64,000 nt of DNA from Symsagittifera roscoffensis. Lineage: Eukaryota > Xenacoelomorpha > Acoela > Convolutidae. Within the stretch, counting starts at the first letter, position 1. Each line of letters begins with the position of its first letter. The DNA is taken from positions 33,392,401 through 33,456,400 of the forward strand of contig NC_087067.1 in assembly GCF_963678635.1 (NCBI RefSeq), read 5' to 3'. The position numbers and the translations under genes were made by a program. Of this stretch, positions 20,865 to 34,907 are shown in pieces. The notes beneath the pieces are model-generated. The model was given only the letters and a program-made list of their open reading frames with translations. It had not been told where the DNA came from and did no database searches.

Positions 20865-22024
20865 TTTATTTAAAGCAAAAATAATTCTTTTACTTTTATG
20901 CGCTAAGAGTTATTGCTGTTTAAAGTTCGGTGATGTCAAAAAGTTAAGCCTAATCGAGCGTGGTGCAAAAATTTTCAATGGGTCAAATTTTGGCCAAAAC
21001 AAAAGAAAACCGAAAAATTTCTTTTGCAGTATCATTTTTGTGTACAATCAGCTGCTGATAGGTCAAAAATAAGGGAGATAACTTTTGGGGTCTTTGAGTT
21101 ATAGCCTTTTGAATTTCGGTGATGTCAAAAAAATAAGCCCAATCGAGCCTGGTGAATTGCGCGAACGGACATAACTTGCTCAAAAATTTTAAAATATCCA
21201 AATTTTATATTTGGATCACAAGATCATAGTCAAATCTTGGGGGACTGAGAAAATGAACCAATTTCGTCGGTCCAACACAAAGTTATAAGCTTTTGAAATC
21301 TCGGTGATACCAAAAAGTTAAGCCTAATCGAGCGTGGTGCAAAAAATGAAATTTTCAAAATTTTTGTTTTTTTTTTCGTTCAAAGTTCATTTTTTTCATC
21401 TCGTTTCATAAATTTTAGCTCAGGACAATTCCAACGAGCCCAAAACGACGTTTGTAGCTCAAGTGTACGTGGAGTAATCATCAGTTGAAAGTTTGGGGGG
21501 ACCCGAATTTCGGCCATTTTGGACGAAAATCGGCCTAAAAGCTAACTTTTACGTTAGTGCAATTTTTTTTCTTGCATTTTTCAAGAGAATTGGGCTGCCC
21601 TCCGCTGTTGCAGCGTGCATTCAAAGAAAACTTATCAAATAGATTTGAATACTTACCTATTTAATAAGTTTATCACAACAATTAGGCTAAAAGCAACTGA
21701 CAGTATCCTGGCTGGTATTCAATCATATGCCACTTACAGTGGATGTGCGGCTATCATGCCATAGATGGTCATTCAAGGCACCTTGTACACGCTCCATAGG
21801 TTTTGACCAGCTGATTTGGCCATAAAACACATTGGGCCAAAAAAATTCCAAGCAATGTCAATTTTCAGTATTTTGTTTGAAATGCATAAATTGTAACGTG
21901 AGCGTGCAAAATTTTACATGGTATAAGAGCATATTTTTACTCTCGCGCGAGGGCGAGTCTTTTAAAAGTAATGTACATAGACATAAGCTAGTAAGGATAT
22001 AAATGAAAGCGGAGTAACTCAAAT

Positions 22025-22143
22025 GCCTACGACCATACCATGTTGAATGCACCGATTCTCGTCCGATCACCGAAGTTAAGCAACATTGGGCCTGGTTAGT
22101 ACTTGGATGGGAGACCGCCTGGGAACACCAGGTGGTGTAGGCT
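22025..22143 (+). rRNA. 5S rRNA: 5S rRNA gene, copy 18
   Basis: G31A in helix III and T111G, which puts A8 opposite G in helix I. TATAAA at 21998-22003. Spacer lacks the CTTGCATT stretch after the T-tract, as does unit 19. Confidence 0.96.
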
Positions 22144-23291
22144 TTTATTTAAAGCAAAAGTAATTCTTTTACTTTTATGCGCTAAGAGTTATTGCTGTTT
22201 AAAGTTCGGTGATGTCAAAAAGTTAAGCCTAATCGAGCTGGTGCAAAAATTTCCAATGGGTCAAATTTTGGCCAAAACAAAAGAAAACCGAAAAATTTCT
22301 TTTGCAGTATCATTTTTGTGTACAATCAGCTGCTGATAGGTCAAAAATAATGGAGATAACTTTTGAGGTCTTTGAGTTATAGCCTTTTGAATTTCGGTGA
22401 TGTCAAAAAAATAAGCCCAATCGAGCCTGGTGAATTGCGCGAACGGCCATAACTTGCCCAAAAATTTTAAAATATCCAAATTTTATTATTTGGATCACGA
22501 GATCATAGTCAAATCTTGGGGGACTGAGAAAATGAACCAATTTCGTCGGTCCAACACAAAGTTATAAGCTTTTGAAATCTCGGTGATACCAAAAAGTTAA
22601 GCTTAATCGAGCGTGAAGCAAAAAATGAAATTTTCAAAATTTTTGTTTTTTTTTCGTTCAAAGTTCATTTTTTTCATCTTGTTTCATAAATTTAAGCTCA
22701 GGAAAATTCCAACGAGCCCAAAACGACGTTTGTAGCTCAAGTGTACGTGGAGTAATCATCAGTTGAAAATTTGGGGGGACACGAATTTCGGCCATTTTGG
22801 ACGAAAATCGGCCTAAAAGCTAACTTTTAAGTTAGTGCAAATTTTTTTCAAGAGAATTGGGCTGCCCTCCGCTGTCGCAGAGTGCATTCAAAGAAAACTT
22901 ATCAAATAGATTTGAATACTTACCTATTTAATAAGTTTATCACAACAATTAGGCTAAAAGCAACTGACAGTATCCTGGCTGGTATTCAATCATATGCCAC
23001 TTACAGTGGATGTGCGGCTATCATGCCATAGATGGTCATTCAAGGCACCTTGTACACGCTCCATAGGTTTTGACCAGCTGATTTGGCCATAAAACACATT
23101 GGGCCAAAAAAAATCCAAACAATGTCAATTTTCAGTATTTTGTTTGAAATGCATAAATTATAACGTGAGCGTGCAAAATTTTACATGGTATAAGAGCATG
23201 TTTTTACTCTCGCGCGAGGGCGATTGTTTTAAAAGTAATGTACATAGACATAAGCTAGTAAGGATATAAATGAAAGCGGAGTAACTCAAAT

Positions 23292-23410
23292 GCCTACGAC
23301 CATACCATGTTGAATGCACCGGTTCTCGTCCGATCACCGAAGCTAAGCAACATTGGGCCTGGTTAGTACTTGGATGGGAGACCGCCTGGGAACACCAGGT
23401 GTTGTAGGCT
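23292..23410 (+). rRNA. 5S rRNA: 5S rRNA gene, copy 19
   Basis: T52C in box A (GAAGCTAAGC), shared only with copy 20. TATAAA at 23265-23270. Units 19 and 20 also share spacer changes (GGTCAAATT preceded by CAAC, AAACGG, TTGCAATATC) and are nearly identical. Confidence 0.96.
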
Positions 23411-24559
23411 TTTATTTAAAGCAAAAGTAAAACTTTTACTTTTATGCGCTAAGAGTTATTGCTGTTTAAAGTTCGGTGATGTCAAAAAGTTAAGCCTAAT
23501 CGAGCGTGGTGCAAAAATTTTCAACGGGTCAAATTTTGGCCAAAACAAAAGAAAACGGAAAAATTTCTTTTGCAATATCATTTTTGTGTACAATCAGCTG
23601 CTGATAGGTCAAAAATAATGGAGATAACTTTTGGGGTCTTTGAGTTATAGCCTTTTGAATTTCGGTGATGTCAAAAAAATAAGCCCAATCGAGCCTGGTG
23701 AATTGCGCGAACGGCCATAACTTGCCCAAAAATTTTAAAATTTCCAAATTTTATTATTTGGATCACAAGATCATAGTCAAATCTTGGGGGACTGAGAAAA
23801 TGAACCAATTTCGTCGGTCCAACACAAAGTTATAAGCTTTTGAAATCTCGGTGATACCAAAAAGTTAAGCCTAATCGAGCGTATTGCAAAAAATGAAATT
23901 TTCAAAATTTTTGTTTTTTTTTCATTCAAAGTTCATTTTTTTCATCTCGTTTCATAAATTTGAGCTCAGGACAATTCCAACGAGCCCAAAACGACGTTTG
24001 TAGCTCAAGTGTACGTGGAGTAATCATCAGTTGAAAATTTGGGGGGACCCGAATTTCGGCCATTTTGGACGAAAATCGGCCTAAAAGCTAACTTTTAAGT
24101 TAGTGCAAATTTTTTTCAAGAGAATTGGGCTGCCCTCCGCTGTCGCAGAGTGCATTCAAAGAAAACTTATCAAATAGATTTGAATACTTACCTATTTAAT
24201 AAGTTTATCACAACAATTAGGCTAAAAGCAACTGACAGTATCCTGGCTGGTATTCAATCATATGCCACTTACAGTGGATGTGCGGCTATCATGCCATAGA
24301 TGGTCATTCAAGGCACCTTGTACACGCTCCATAGGTTTTGACCAGCTGATTTGGCCATAAAACACATTGGGCCAAAAAAAATCCAAACAATGTCAATTTT
24401 CAGTATTTTGTTTGAAATGCATAAATTATAACGTGAGCGTGCAAAATTTTACATGGTATAAGAGCATGTTTTTACTCTCGCGCGAGGGCGATTGTTTTAA
24501 AAGTAATGTACATAGACATAAGCTAGTAAGGATATAAATGAAAGCGGAGTAACTCAAAT

Positions 24560-24678
24560 GCCTACGACCATACCATGTTGAATGCACCGGTTCTCGTCCG
24601 ATCACCGAAGCTAAGCAACATTGGGCCTGGTTAGTACTTGGATGGGAGACCGCCTGGGAACACCAGGTGTTGTAGGCT
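24560..24678 (+). rRNA. 5S rRNA: 5S rRNA gene, copy 20
   Basis: T52C in box A, as in copy 19. TATAAA at 24533-24538. In the spacer, the stem-loop exon side reads TTG|GTAAGT on the - strand (near 25469). Confidence 0.96.
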
Positions 24679-25836
24679 TTTATTTAAAGCAAAAGTAATT
24701 CTTTTACTTTTATGCGCTAAGAGTTATTGCTGTTTAAAGTTCGGTGATGTCAAAAAGTTAAGCCTAATCGAGCGTGGTGCAAAAATTTTCAACGGGTCAA
24801 ATTTTGGCCAAAACAAAAGAAAACGGAAAAATTTCTTTTGCAATATCATTTTTGTGTACAATCAGCTGCTGATAGGTCAAAAATAATGGAGATAACTTTT
24901 GGGGTCTTTGAGTTATAGCCTTTTGAATTTCGGTGATGTCAAAAAAATAAGCCCAATCGAGCCTGGTGAATTGCGCGAACGGCCATAACTTGCCCAAAAA
25001 TTTTAAAATTTCCAAATTTTATTATTTGGATCACAAGATCATAGTCAAATCTTTGGGGACTGAGAAAATGAACCAATTTCGTCGGTCCAACACAAAGTTA
25101 TAAGCTTTTGAAATCTCGGTGATACCAAAAAGTTAAGCCTAATCGAGAGTATTGCAAAAAATGAAATTTTCAAAATTTTTGTTTTTTTTCATTCAAAGTT
25201 CATTTTTTTCATCTCGTTTCATAAATTTGAGCTCAGGACAATTCCAACGAGCCCAAAACGACGTTTGTAGCTCAAGTGTACGTGGAGTAATCATCAGTTG
25301 AAAATTTGGGGGGACCCGAATTTCGGCCATTTTGGACGAAAATCGGCCTAAAAGCTAACTTTTAAGTTAATGCAATTTTTTTTCTTGCAATTTTCAGAGA
25401 ATTGGGCTGCCCTCCGCTGTCACAGAGTGCATTCAAAGAAAACTTATCAAATAGATTTGAATACTTACCAATTTAATAAGTTTATCACAATAATTAGGCT
25501 AAAAGCAACTGACAGTATCCTGGCTGGTAATCAATCATATGCCACTTACAGTGGATGTGCGGCTATCATGCCATAGATGGTCATGCAAGGCACCTTGTAC
25601 ACGCTCCATAGGTTTTGACCAGCTGATTTGGCCATAAAAAACATTGGGCCAAAAAAATTCCAAACAATGTCAATTTTCAGTATTTTGTTTGAAATGCATA
25701 AATTATAACGTGAGCGTGCAAAATTTTACATGGTATAAGAGCATATTTTTACTCTCGCGCGAGGGCGAGTGTTTTAAAAGTAATGTACATAGACATAAGC
25801 TAGTAAGGATATAAATGAAAGCGGAGTAACTCAAAT

Positions 25837-25955
25837 GCCTACGACCATACCATGTTGAATGCGCCGGTTCTCGTCCGATCACCGAAGTTAAGCAACATTG
25901 AGCCTGGTTAGTACTTGGATGGGAGACCGCCTGGGAACACCAGGTGTTCTAGGCT
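25837..25955 (+). rRNA. 5S rRNA: 5S rRNA gene, copy 21
   Basis: Three substitutions: A27G, G65A next to helix II, and G113C, which opens the C6-G113 pair of helix I. One of the most changed copies. TATAAA at 25810-25815. Confidence 0.95.
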
Positions 25956-27116
25956 TTTATTTAAAGCAAAAGTATTTCTTTTACTTTTATGCGCTAAGAG
26001 TTATTGCTGTTTAAAGTTCGGTGATGTCAAAAAGTTAAGCCTAATCGAGCGTGGTGCAAAAATTTTCAATGGGTCAAATTTTGGCCAAAACAAAAGAAAA
26101 CCGAAAATTTTTTTTTGCAGTATCAATGTTGTGTACAATCAGCTGCTGATAGGTCAAAAATAATGGAGATAACTTTTGGGGTCTTTGAGTTATAGCCTTT
26201 TGAATTTCGGTGATGTCAAAAAAATCAGCCCAATCGAGCCTGGTGAATTGCGCGAACGGCCATAACTTGCCCAAAAATTTTAAAATTTCCAAATTTTATT
26301 ATTTGGATCACAAGATCATAGTCAAATCTTGGGGGACTGAGAAAATGAACCAATTTCGTCGGTCCAACACAAAGTTATAAGCTTTTGAAATCTCGGTGAT
26401 ACCAAAAAGTTAAGCCTAATCGAGCGTGGTGCAAAAAATGAAATTTTCAAAATTTTTGTTTTTTTTTTCTTTCAAAGTTCATTTTTTTCATCTTGTTTCA
26501 TAAATTTGAGCTCAGGACAATTCCAACGAGCCCAAAACGACGTTTGTAGCTCAAGTGTACGTGGAGTAATCATCAGTTGAAAATTTGGGGGGACCCAAAC
26601 TTCGGCCATTTTGGACGAAATTCGGCCTAAAAGCTAACTTTTCAGTTAGTGCAATTTTTTTTCTTGCATTTTTCAATAGAATTGGGCTGCCCTCCGCTGT
26701 CGCAGAGTGCATTCAAAGAAAACTTATCAAATAGATTTGAATACTTACCTATTTAATAAGTTTATCACAACAATTAGGCTGAAAGCAACTGACAGTATCC
26801 TGGCTGGTATTCAATCATATGCCACTTACAGTGGATGTGCGGCTATCATGCCATAGATGGTCATTCAAGGCACCTTGTACACGCTCCATAGGTTTTCACC
26901 AGCTGATTTGGCCATAAAACACATTGGGCCAAAAAAATTCCAAACAATGTCAAGTTTCAGTATTTTGTTTGAAATGCATAAATTATAACGTGAGCGTGCA
27001 AAATTTTACATGGTAAAAGAGCATATTTTTACTCTCGCGCGAGGGCGAGTGTTTTAAAAGTAAGGTACATAGACATAAGCTAGTAAGGATATAAAAGAAA
27101 GCGGAGTAACTCAAAT

Positions 27117-27235
27117 GCCTACGACCATACCATGTTGAATGCACCGGTTCTCGTCCGATCACCGAAGTTAAGCAACATTGGGCCTGGTTAGTACTTGGAT
27201 GGGAGACCGCCTGGAAACACCAGGTGTTGTAGGCT
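27117..27235 (+). rRNA. 5S rRNA: 5S rRNA gene, copy 22
   Basis: One substitution, G99A. The TATA box at 27090-27095 is followed by AG (TATAAAAG) instead of TG. In the spacer the donor-like motif on - is preceded by T instead of G (28027). Confidence 0.97.
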
Positions 27236-28394
27236 TTTATTTAAAGCAAAAGTAATTCTTTTACTTTTATGCGCTAAGAGTTATTGCTGTTTAAAGTTCG
27301 GTGATGTCAAAAAGTTAAGCCTAATCGAGCGTGGTGCAAAAATTTTCAATGGGTCAAATTTTGGCCAAAACAAAAGAAAACCGAAAAATTTCTTTTGCTT
27401 AATCAATCTTGTGTACAATCAGCTGCTGATAGGTCAAAAATAATGGAGATAACTTTTGGGGTCTTTGAGTTATAGCCTTTTGAATTTCGGTGATGTCAAA
27501 AAAATAAGCCCAATCGAGCCTGGTGAATTGCGCGAACGGCCATAACTTGCCCAAAAATTTTAAAATTTCCAAATTTTATTATTTGGATCACAAGATCATA
27601 GTCAAATCTTGGGGGACTGAGAAAATGAACCAATTTCGTCTGTCCAACACAAAGTTATAAGCTTTTGAAATCTCGGTGATACCAAAAAGTTAAGCCTAAT
27701 CGAGCGTGGTGCAAAAAACGAAATTTTCAAAATTACTGTTTTTTTTCGTTGAAAGTTCATTTTTTTCAACTCGTTTCATAAATTTGAGCTCAGGACAATT
27801 CCAACGAGCCAAAAACGACGTTTGTAGCTCAAGTGTACGTGGAGTAATCATCAGTTGAAAATTTGGGGGGACCCGAATTTCGGCCATTTTGGACGAAAAT
27901 CGGCCTAAAAGCTAACTATTCAGTTAGTGCAATTTTTTTTCTTGCATTTTTCAAGATAATTGGGCTGCCCTCCGCTGTCGCAGAGTGCATTCAAAGAAAA
28001 CTTATCAAATAGATTTGAATACTTACATATTTAATAAGTTTATCACAACAATTAGGCTAAAAGCAAATGACAGTATCCTGGCTGGTATTCAATCATATGC
28101 CACTTACAGTGAATGTGCGGCTATCATGCCATAGATGGTCATTCAAGGCACTTTGTACACGCTCCATAGAGTTTGGCCAGCTGATTTGGCCATAAAACAC
28201 ATTGGGCCAAAAAAATTCCAAACAATGTCAATTTTCAGTATTTGGTTTGAAATGCATAAATTATAACGTGAGCGTGCAAAATTTTACATGGTGTAAAGCC
28301 ATATTTTTACTCTCGCGCGAGGGCGAGTGTTTTAAAAGTAATGTACATAGACATAAGCTAGTAAGGATATAAATGAAAGCGGAGTAACTCAAAT

Positions 28395-28513
28395 GCCTAC
28401 GACCATACCATGTTGAATGCACCGGTTCTCGTCCGATCACCGATGTTAAGCAACATTGGGCCTGGTTAGTACTTGGATGGGAGACCGCCTGGGAACACCA
28501 GGTGTTGTAGGCT
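28395..28513 (+). rRNA. 5S rRNA: 5S rRNA gene, copy 23
   Basis: One substitution, A50T, at the start of box A. TATAAA at 28368-28373. Units 23-25 share GCTAGGAGTT (for GCTAAGAGTT) after the gene and a CATTCCAACAC variant in the spacer. Confidence 0.97.
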
Positions 28514-29673
28514 TTTATTTAAAGCAAAAGTAATTATTTTACTTTTATGCGCTAGGAGTTATTGCTGTTTAAAGTTCGGTGATGTCAAAAAGTTAAGCCT
28601 AATCGAGCGTGGTGCAAAAATTTTCAATGGGTCAAATTTTGGCCAAAACAAAAGAAAACCGAAAAATTTCTTTTGCAGTATCAATTTTGTGTACAATCAG
28701 CTGCTGATAGGTCAAAAATAATGGAGATAACTTTTGGGGTCTTTGAGTTATAGCCTTTTGAATTTCGGTGATGTCAAAAAAATAAGCCCAATCGAGCCTG
28801 GTGAATTGCGCGAACGGCCATAACTTGCCCAAAAATTTTAAAATTTCCAAATTTTATTATTTAGATCACAAGATCATAGTCAAATCTTGGGGGACTGAGA
28901 AAATTAACCAATTTCGTCATTCCAACACAAAGTTATAAGCTTTTGAAATCTCGGTGATACCAAAAAATTAAGCCTAATCGAGCGTGGTGCAAAAAATGAA
29001 ATTTTCAAAATTTTTGTTTTTTTTTCGTTCAAAGTTCATTTTTTTCATCTTGTTTCATAAATTTTAGCTCAGGACAATTCCAACGAGCCCAAAACGACGT
29101 TTGTAGCTCAAGTTTACGTGGAGTAATCATCAGTTGAAAATTTGGGGGGACCCGAATTTCGGCCATTTTGGACGAAAATCGGCCTAAAAGCTAACTATTC
29201 AGTTAGTGCAATTTTTTTTCTTGCATTTTTCAAGATAATTGGGCTGCCCTCCGCTGTCGCAGAGTGCATTCAAAGAAAACTTATCAAATAGATTTGAATA
29301 CTTACCTATTTAATAAGTTTATCACAACAATTAGGCTAAAAGCAAATGACAGTATCCTGGCTGGTATTCAATCATATGCCACTTACAGTGAATGTGCGGC
29401 TATCATGCCATAGATGGTCATTCAAGGCACTTTGTACACGCTCCATAGGGTTTGACCAGCTGATTTGGCCATAAAACACATTGGGCCAAAAAAATTCCAA
29501 ACAATGTCAATTTTCAGTATTTTGTTTGAAATGCATAAACTATAACGTGAGCGTGCAAAATTTTACATGGTGTAAGAGCATATTTTTTTTCTCGCGCGAG
29601 GGCGAGTGTTTTAAAAGTAATGTACATAGACATAAGCTAGTAAGGATATAAATGAAAGCGGAGTAACTCAAAT

Positions 29674-29792
29674 GCCTACGACCATACCATGTTGAATGCA
29701 CCGGTTCTCGTCCGATCAGCGAAGTTAAGCAACATTGGGCCTGGTTAGTACTTGGATGGGAGACCGCCTGGGAACACCAGGTGTTGTAGGCT
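29674..29792 (+). rRNA. 5S rRNA: 5S rRNA gene, copy 24
   Basis: One substitution, C46G, in helix III. TATAAA at 29647-29652. Upstream, the CpG palindrome is preceded by a pure T-run (TTTTTTTCTCG) near 29585. Confidence 0.97.
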
Positions 29793-30952
29793 TTTATTTA
29801 AAGCAAAAGTAATTCTTTTACTTTTATGCGCTAGGAGTTATTGCTGTTTAAAGTTCGGTGATGTCAAAAAGTTAAGCCTAATCGAGCGTGGTGCAAAAAT
29901 TTTCAATGGGTAAAATTTTGGCCAAAACAAAAGAAAACCGAAAAATTTCTTTTGCAGTATCAATTTTGTGTACAATCAGCTGCTGATAGGTCAAAAATAA
30001 GGGAGATAACTTTTGGGGTCTTTGAGTTATAGCCTTTTGAATTTCGGTGATGTCAAAAAAATAAGCCCAATCGAGCCTGGTGAATTGCGCGAACGGCCAT
30101 AACTTGCCCAAAAATTTTAAAATTTCCAAATTTTATTATTTAGATCACCAGATCATAGTCAAATCTTGGGGGACTGAGAAAATGAACCAATTTCGTCATT
30201 CCAACACAAAGTTATAAGCTTTTGAAATCTCGGTGATACCAAAAAATTAAGCCTAATCGAGCGTGGTGCAAAAAATGAAATTTTCAAAATTTTTGTTTTT
30301 TTTTTCTTCAAAGTTCATTTTTTTCATCTTGTTTCAAAAATTGTAGCTCAGGAAAATTCCAACGAGCCCAAAACGACGTTTGTAGCTCAAGTTTATGTGG
30401 AGTAATCATCAGTTGAAAATTTGGGGGGACCCGAATTTCGGCCATTTTGGACGAAAATCGGCCTAAAAGCTAACTATTCAGTTAGTGCAATTTTTTTTCT
30501 TGCATTTTTCAAGATAATTGGGCTGCCCTCCGCTGTCGCAGAGTGCATTCAAAGAAAACTTATCAAATAGATTTGAATACTTACCTATTTAATAAGTTTA
30601 TCACAACAATTAGGCTAAAAGCAAATGACAGTATCCTGGCTGGTATTCAATCATATGCCACTTACAGTGAATGTGCGGCTATCATGCCATAGATGGTCAT
30701 TCAAGGCACTTTGTACACGCTCCATAGGGTTTGACCAGCTGATTTGGCCATAAAACACATTGGGCCAAAAAAATTCCAAACAATGTCAATTTTCAGTATT
30801 TTGTTTGAAATGCATAAACTATAACGTGAGCGTGCAAAATTTTACATGGTGTAAGAGCATATTTTTACTCTCGCGCGAGGGCGAGTGTTTTAAAAGTAAT
30901 GTACATAGACATAAGCTAGTAAGGATATAAATGAAAGCGGAGTAACTCAAAT

Positions 30953-31071
30953 GCCTACGACCATACCATGTTGAATGCACCGGTTCTCGTCCGATCACCG
31001 AAGTTAAGCAACATTGGGCCTGGTTAGTACTTGGATGGGAGACCGCCTGGGAACACCAGGTGTTGTAGGCT
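30953..31071 (+). rRNA. 5S rRNA: 5S rRNA gene, copy 25
   Basis: Consensus sequence. TATAAA at 30926-30931. Shares the GCTAGGAGTT spacer marker with units 23 and 24. Confidence 0.98.
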
Positions 31072-32231
31072 TTTATTTAAAGCAAAAGTAATTCTTTTAC
31101 TTTTATGCGCTAGGAGTTATTGCTGTTTAAAGTTCGGTGATGTCAAAAAGTTAAGCCTAATCGAGCGTGGTGCAAAAATTTTCAATGGGTAAAATTTTGG
31201 CCAAAACAAAAGAAAACCGAAAAATTTCTTTTGCAGTATCAATTTTGTGTACAATCAGCTGCTGATAGGTCAAAAATAATGGAGATAACTTTTGGGGTCT
31301 TTGAGTTATAGCCTTTTGAATTTCGGTGATGTCAAAAAAATAAGCCCAATCGAGCCTGGTGAATTGCGCGAACGGCCATAACTTGCCCAAAAATTTTAAA
31401 ATTTCCAAATTTTATTATTTAGATCACAAGATCATAGTCAAATCTTGGGGGACTGAGAAAATGAACCAATTTCGTCATTCCAACACAAAGTTATAAGCTT
31501 TTGAAATCTCGGTGATACCAAAAAATTAAGCCTAATCGAGCGTGGTGCAAAAAATGAAATTTTCAAAATTTTTGTTTTTTTTTCGTTCAAAGTTCATTTT
31601 TTTCATCTTGTTTCAAAAATTTTAGCTCAGGACAATTCCAACGAGCCCAAAACGACGTTTGTAGCTCAAGTGTACGTGGAGTAATCATCAGTTGAAAGTT
31701 TGGGGGGACCCGAATTTCGGCCATTTTGGACGAAAATCGGCCTAAAAGCTAACTTTTAAGTTAGTGCAATTTTTTTTCTTGCATTTTTCAAGAGAATTGG
31801 GCTGCCCTCCGCTGTCGCAGAGTGCATTCAAAGAAAACTTATCAAATAGATTTGAATACTTACCTATTTAATAAGTTTATCACAACAATTAGGCTAAAAG
31901 CAACTGACAGTATCCTGGCTGGTATTCAATCATATGCCACTTACAGTGGATGTGCGGCTATCATGCCATAGATGGTCATTCAAGGCACCTTGTACACGCT
32001 CCATAGGTTTTGACCAGCTGATTTGGCCATAAAACACATTGGGCCAAAAAAATTCCAAACAATGTCAATTTTCAGTATTTTGTTTGAAATGCATAAATTA
32101 TAACGTGAGCGTGCAAAATTTTACATGGTATAAGAGCATATTTTTACTCTCGCGCGAGGGCGAGTGTTTTAAAAGTAATGTACATAGACATAAGCTAGTA
32201 AGGATATAAATGAAAGCGGAGTAACTCAAAT

Positions 32232-32350
32232 GCCTACGACCATACCATGTTGAATGCACCGGTTCTCGTCCGATCACCGAAGTTAAGCAACATTGGGCCT
32301 GGTTAGTACTTGGATGGGAGACCGCCTGGGAACACCAGGTGTTGTAGGCT
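32232..32350 (+). rRNA. 5S rRNA: 5S rRNA gene, copy 26
   Basis: Consensus sequence. TATAAA at 32205-32210. Block 2 of the spacer lost a few bases (GAGCCTTGCGCG near 32634). Units 26-29 share CTAAAATCAAACTGAC in the divergent region. Confidence 0.98.
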
Positions 32351-33507
32351 TTTATTTAAAGCAAAAGTAATTCTTTTACTTTTATGCGCTAAGAGTTATT
32401 GCTGTTAAAAGTTCGGTGATGTCAAAAAGTTAAGCCTAATCGAGCGTGGTGCAAAAATTTTCAATGGGTCAAATTTTGGCCAAAAACAAAAGAAAACCGA
32501 AAAATTTCTTTTGCAGTATCAATTTTGTGTACAATCAGCTGCTGATAGGTCAAAAATAAAGGAGATAACTTTTGGGGTCTTTGAGTTATAGCCTTTTGAA
32601 TTTCGGTGATGTCAAAAAAATAAGCCCAATCGAGCCTTGCGCGAACGGCCATAACTTGCCCAAAAATTTTAAAATTTCCAATTTTTTTTGTTTGGATCAC
32701 AAGATCATAGTCAAATCTTGGGGGACTGAGAAAATGAACCAATTTCGTCGGTCCAACACAAAGTTATAAGCTTTTGAAATCTCGGTGATACCAAAAAGTT
32801 AAGCCTGATCGAGCGTGGTGCAAAAAATGAAAATTTCAAAATTTTTGTTTTTTTTTTCGTTCAAAGTTCATTTTGTTTCATCTTGTTTCATAAATTTGAG
32901 CTCAGTACAATTCCAACGAGCCCAAAACGACGTTTGTAGCTCAAGTTTACGTGGAGTAATCATCAGTTGAAAATTTGGAGGGACCCGAATTTCGGCCATT
33001 TTGGACGAAAATCGGCCTAAAAGCTAACTTTTCAGTTAGTGCAATTTTTTTTCTTGCCTTTTTCAAGAGAATTGGGCTGCCCTCCGCTGTCGCAGAGTGC
33101 ATTCAAAGAAAACTTATCAAATAGATTTGAATACTTACCTATTTAATAAGTTTATCACAACAATTAGGCTAAAATCAAACTGACAGTATCCTGGCTGGTA
33201 TTCAATCATATGCCACTTACAGTGGATGTGCGGCTATCATTCCATAGATGGTCATTCAAGGCACCTTGTACACGCTCCATAGGTTTTGACCAGCTGATTT
33301 GGCCATAAAACACATTGGGCCAAAAAAATTCCAAACAATGTCAATTTTCAGTATTTTGTTTGAAATGCATAAATTATAACGTGAGCGTGCAAAATTTTAC
33401 TTGGTATAAGAGCATATTTTTACTCTCGCGCGAGAGCGAGTGTTTTAAAAGTAATGTACATAGACATAAGCTAGTAATGATATAAATGAAAGCGGAATAA
33501 CTCAAAT

Positions 33508-33626
33508 GCCTACGACCATACCATGTTGAATGCATCGGTTCTCGTCCGATCACCGAAGTTAAGCAACATTGGGCCTGGTTAGTACTTGGATGGGAGACCG
33601 CCTGGGAACACCAGGTGTTGTAGGCT
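33508..33626 (+). rRNA. 5S rRNA: 5S rRNA gene, copy 27
   Basis: C28T, shared by copies 27-30 only. The 5' flank is also group-specific: GCTAGTAATG before TATAAA (33481-33486) and GCGGAATAAC after it. Confidence 0.97.
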
Positions 33627-34788
33627 TTTATTTAAAGCAAAAATAATTCTTTTACTTTTATGCGCTAAGAGTTATTGCTGTTTAAAGTTCGGTGATGTCA
33701 AAAAGTTAAGCCTAATCGAGCGTGGTGCAAAAATTTTCAATGGGTCAAATTTTGGCCAAAACAAAAGAAAACCGAAAAAATTCTTTTGCAGTATCAGTTT
33801 TGTGTACAATCAGCTGCTGGTAGGTCAAAAATATTGGAGATAACTTCTGGGGTCTTTGAGTTATAGCCTTTTGAATTTCGGTGATGTCAAAAAAATAAGC
33901 CCAATCGAGCCTGGTGAATTGCGCGAACGGCCATAACTTGCCCAAAAATTTTAAAATTTCCAAATTTTATTATTTGGATCACAATATCATAGTCAAATCT
34001 TGGGGGACTGAGAAAATGAACCAATTTTGTCGGTCCAACACAAAGTTATAAGCTTTTGAAATCTCGGTGATACCAAAAAGTTAAGCCTAATCGAGCGTGG
34101 TGCAAAAAATGAAATTTTCAAAATTTTTGTTTTTTTTTTCGTTCAAAGTTCATTTTTTTCATCTTGTTTCATAAATTTGAGCTCAGGACAATTCCAACGA
34201 GCCCAAAACGACGTTTGTAGCTCAAGTGTACGTGGAGTAATCATCAGTTGAAAATTTGGGGGGACCCGAATTTCGGCCATTTTGGACGAAAATCGGCCTA
34301 AAAGCTAACTTTTCAGTTAGTGCAATTTTTTTTCTTGCACTTTTCAAGAGAATTGGGCTGCCCTCCGCTGTCGCAGAGTGCATTCAAAGAAAACTTATCA
34401 AATAGATTTGAATACTTACCTATTTAATAAGTTTATCACAACAATTAGGCTAAAATCAAACTGACAGTATCCTGGCTGGTATTCAATCATATTCCACTTA
34501 CAGTGGATGTGCGGCTAACATTCCATAGATGGTCATTCAAGGCACCTTGTACACGCTCCATAGGTTTTGACCAGCTGATTTGGCCATAAAACACATTGGG
34601 CCAAAAAAATTCCAAACAATGTCAATTTTCAGTATTTTGTTTGAAATGCATAAATTATAACGTGAGCGTGCAAAATTTTACATGGTATAAGAGCATATTT
34701 TTACTCTCGCGGGAGAGCGAGTGTTTTAAAAGTAATGTACATAGACATAAGCTAGTAATGATATAAATGAAAGCGGAATAACTCAAAT

Positions 34789-34907
34789 GCCTACGACCAT
34801 ACCATGTTGAATGCATCGGTTCTCGTCCGATCACCGAAGTTAAGCAACATTGGGCCTGGTTAGTACTTGGATGGGAGACCGCCTGGGAACACCAGGTGTT
34901 GTAGGCT
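34789..34907 (+). rRNA. 5S rRNA: 5S rRNA gene, copy 28
   Basis: C28T. TATAAA at 34762-34767 in the same AATGA/GGAATAAC flank. The spacer is almost identical to that of unit 27, including CTGCTGGTAGG and AATATTGGAG. The upstream CpG palindrome is damaged (CTCGCGGGAG). Confidence 0.97.
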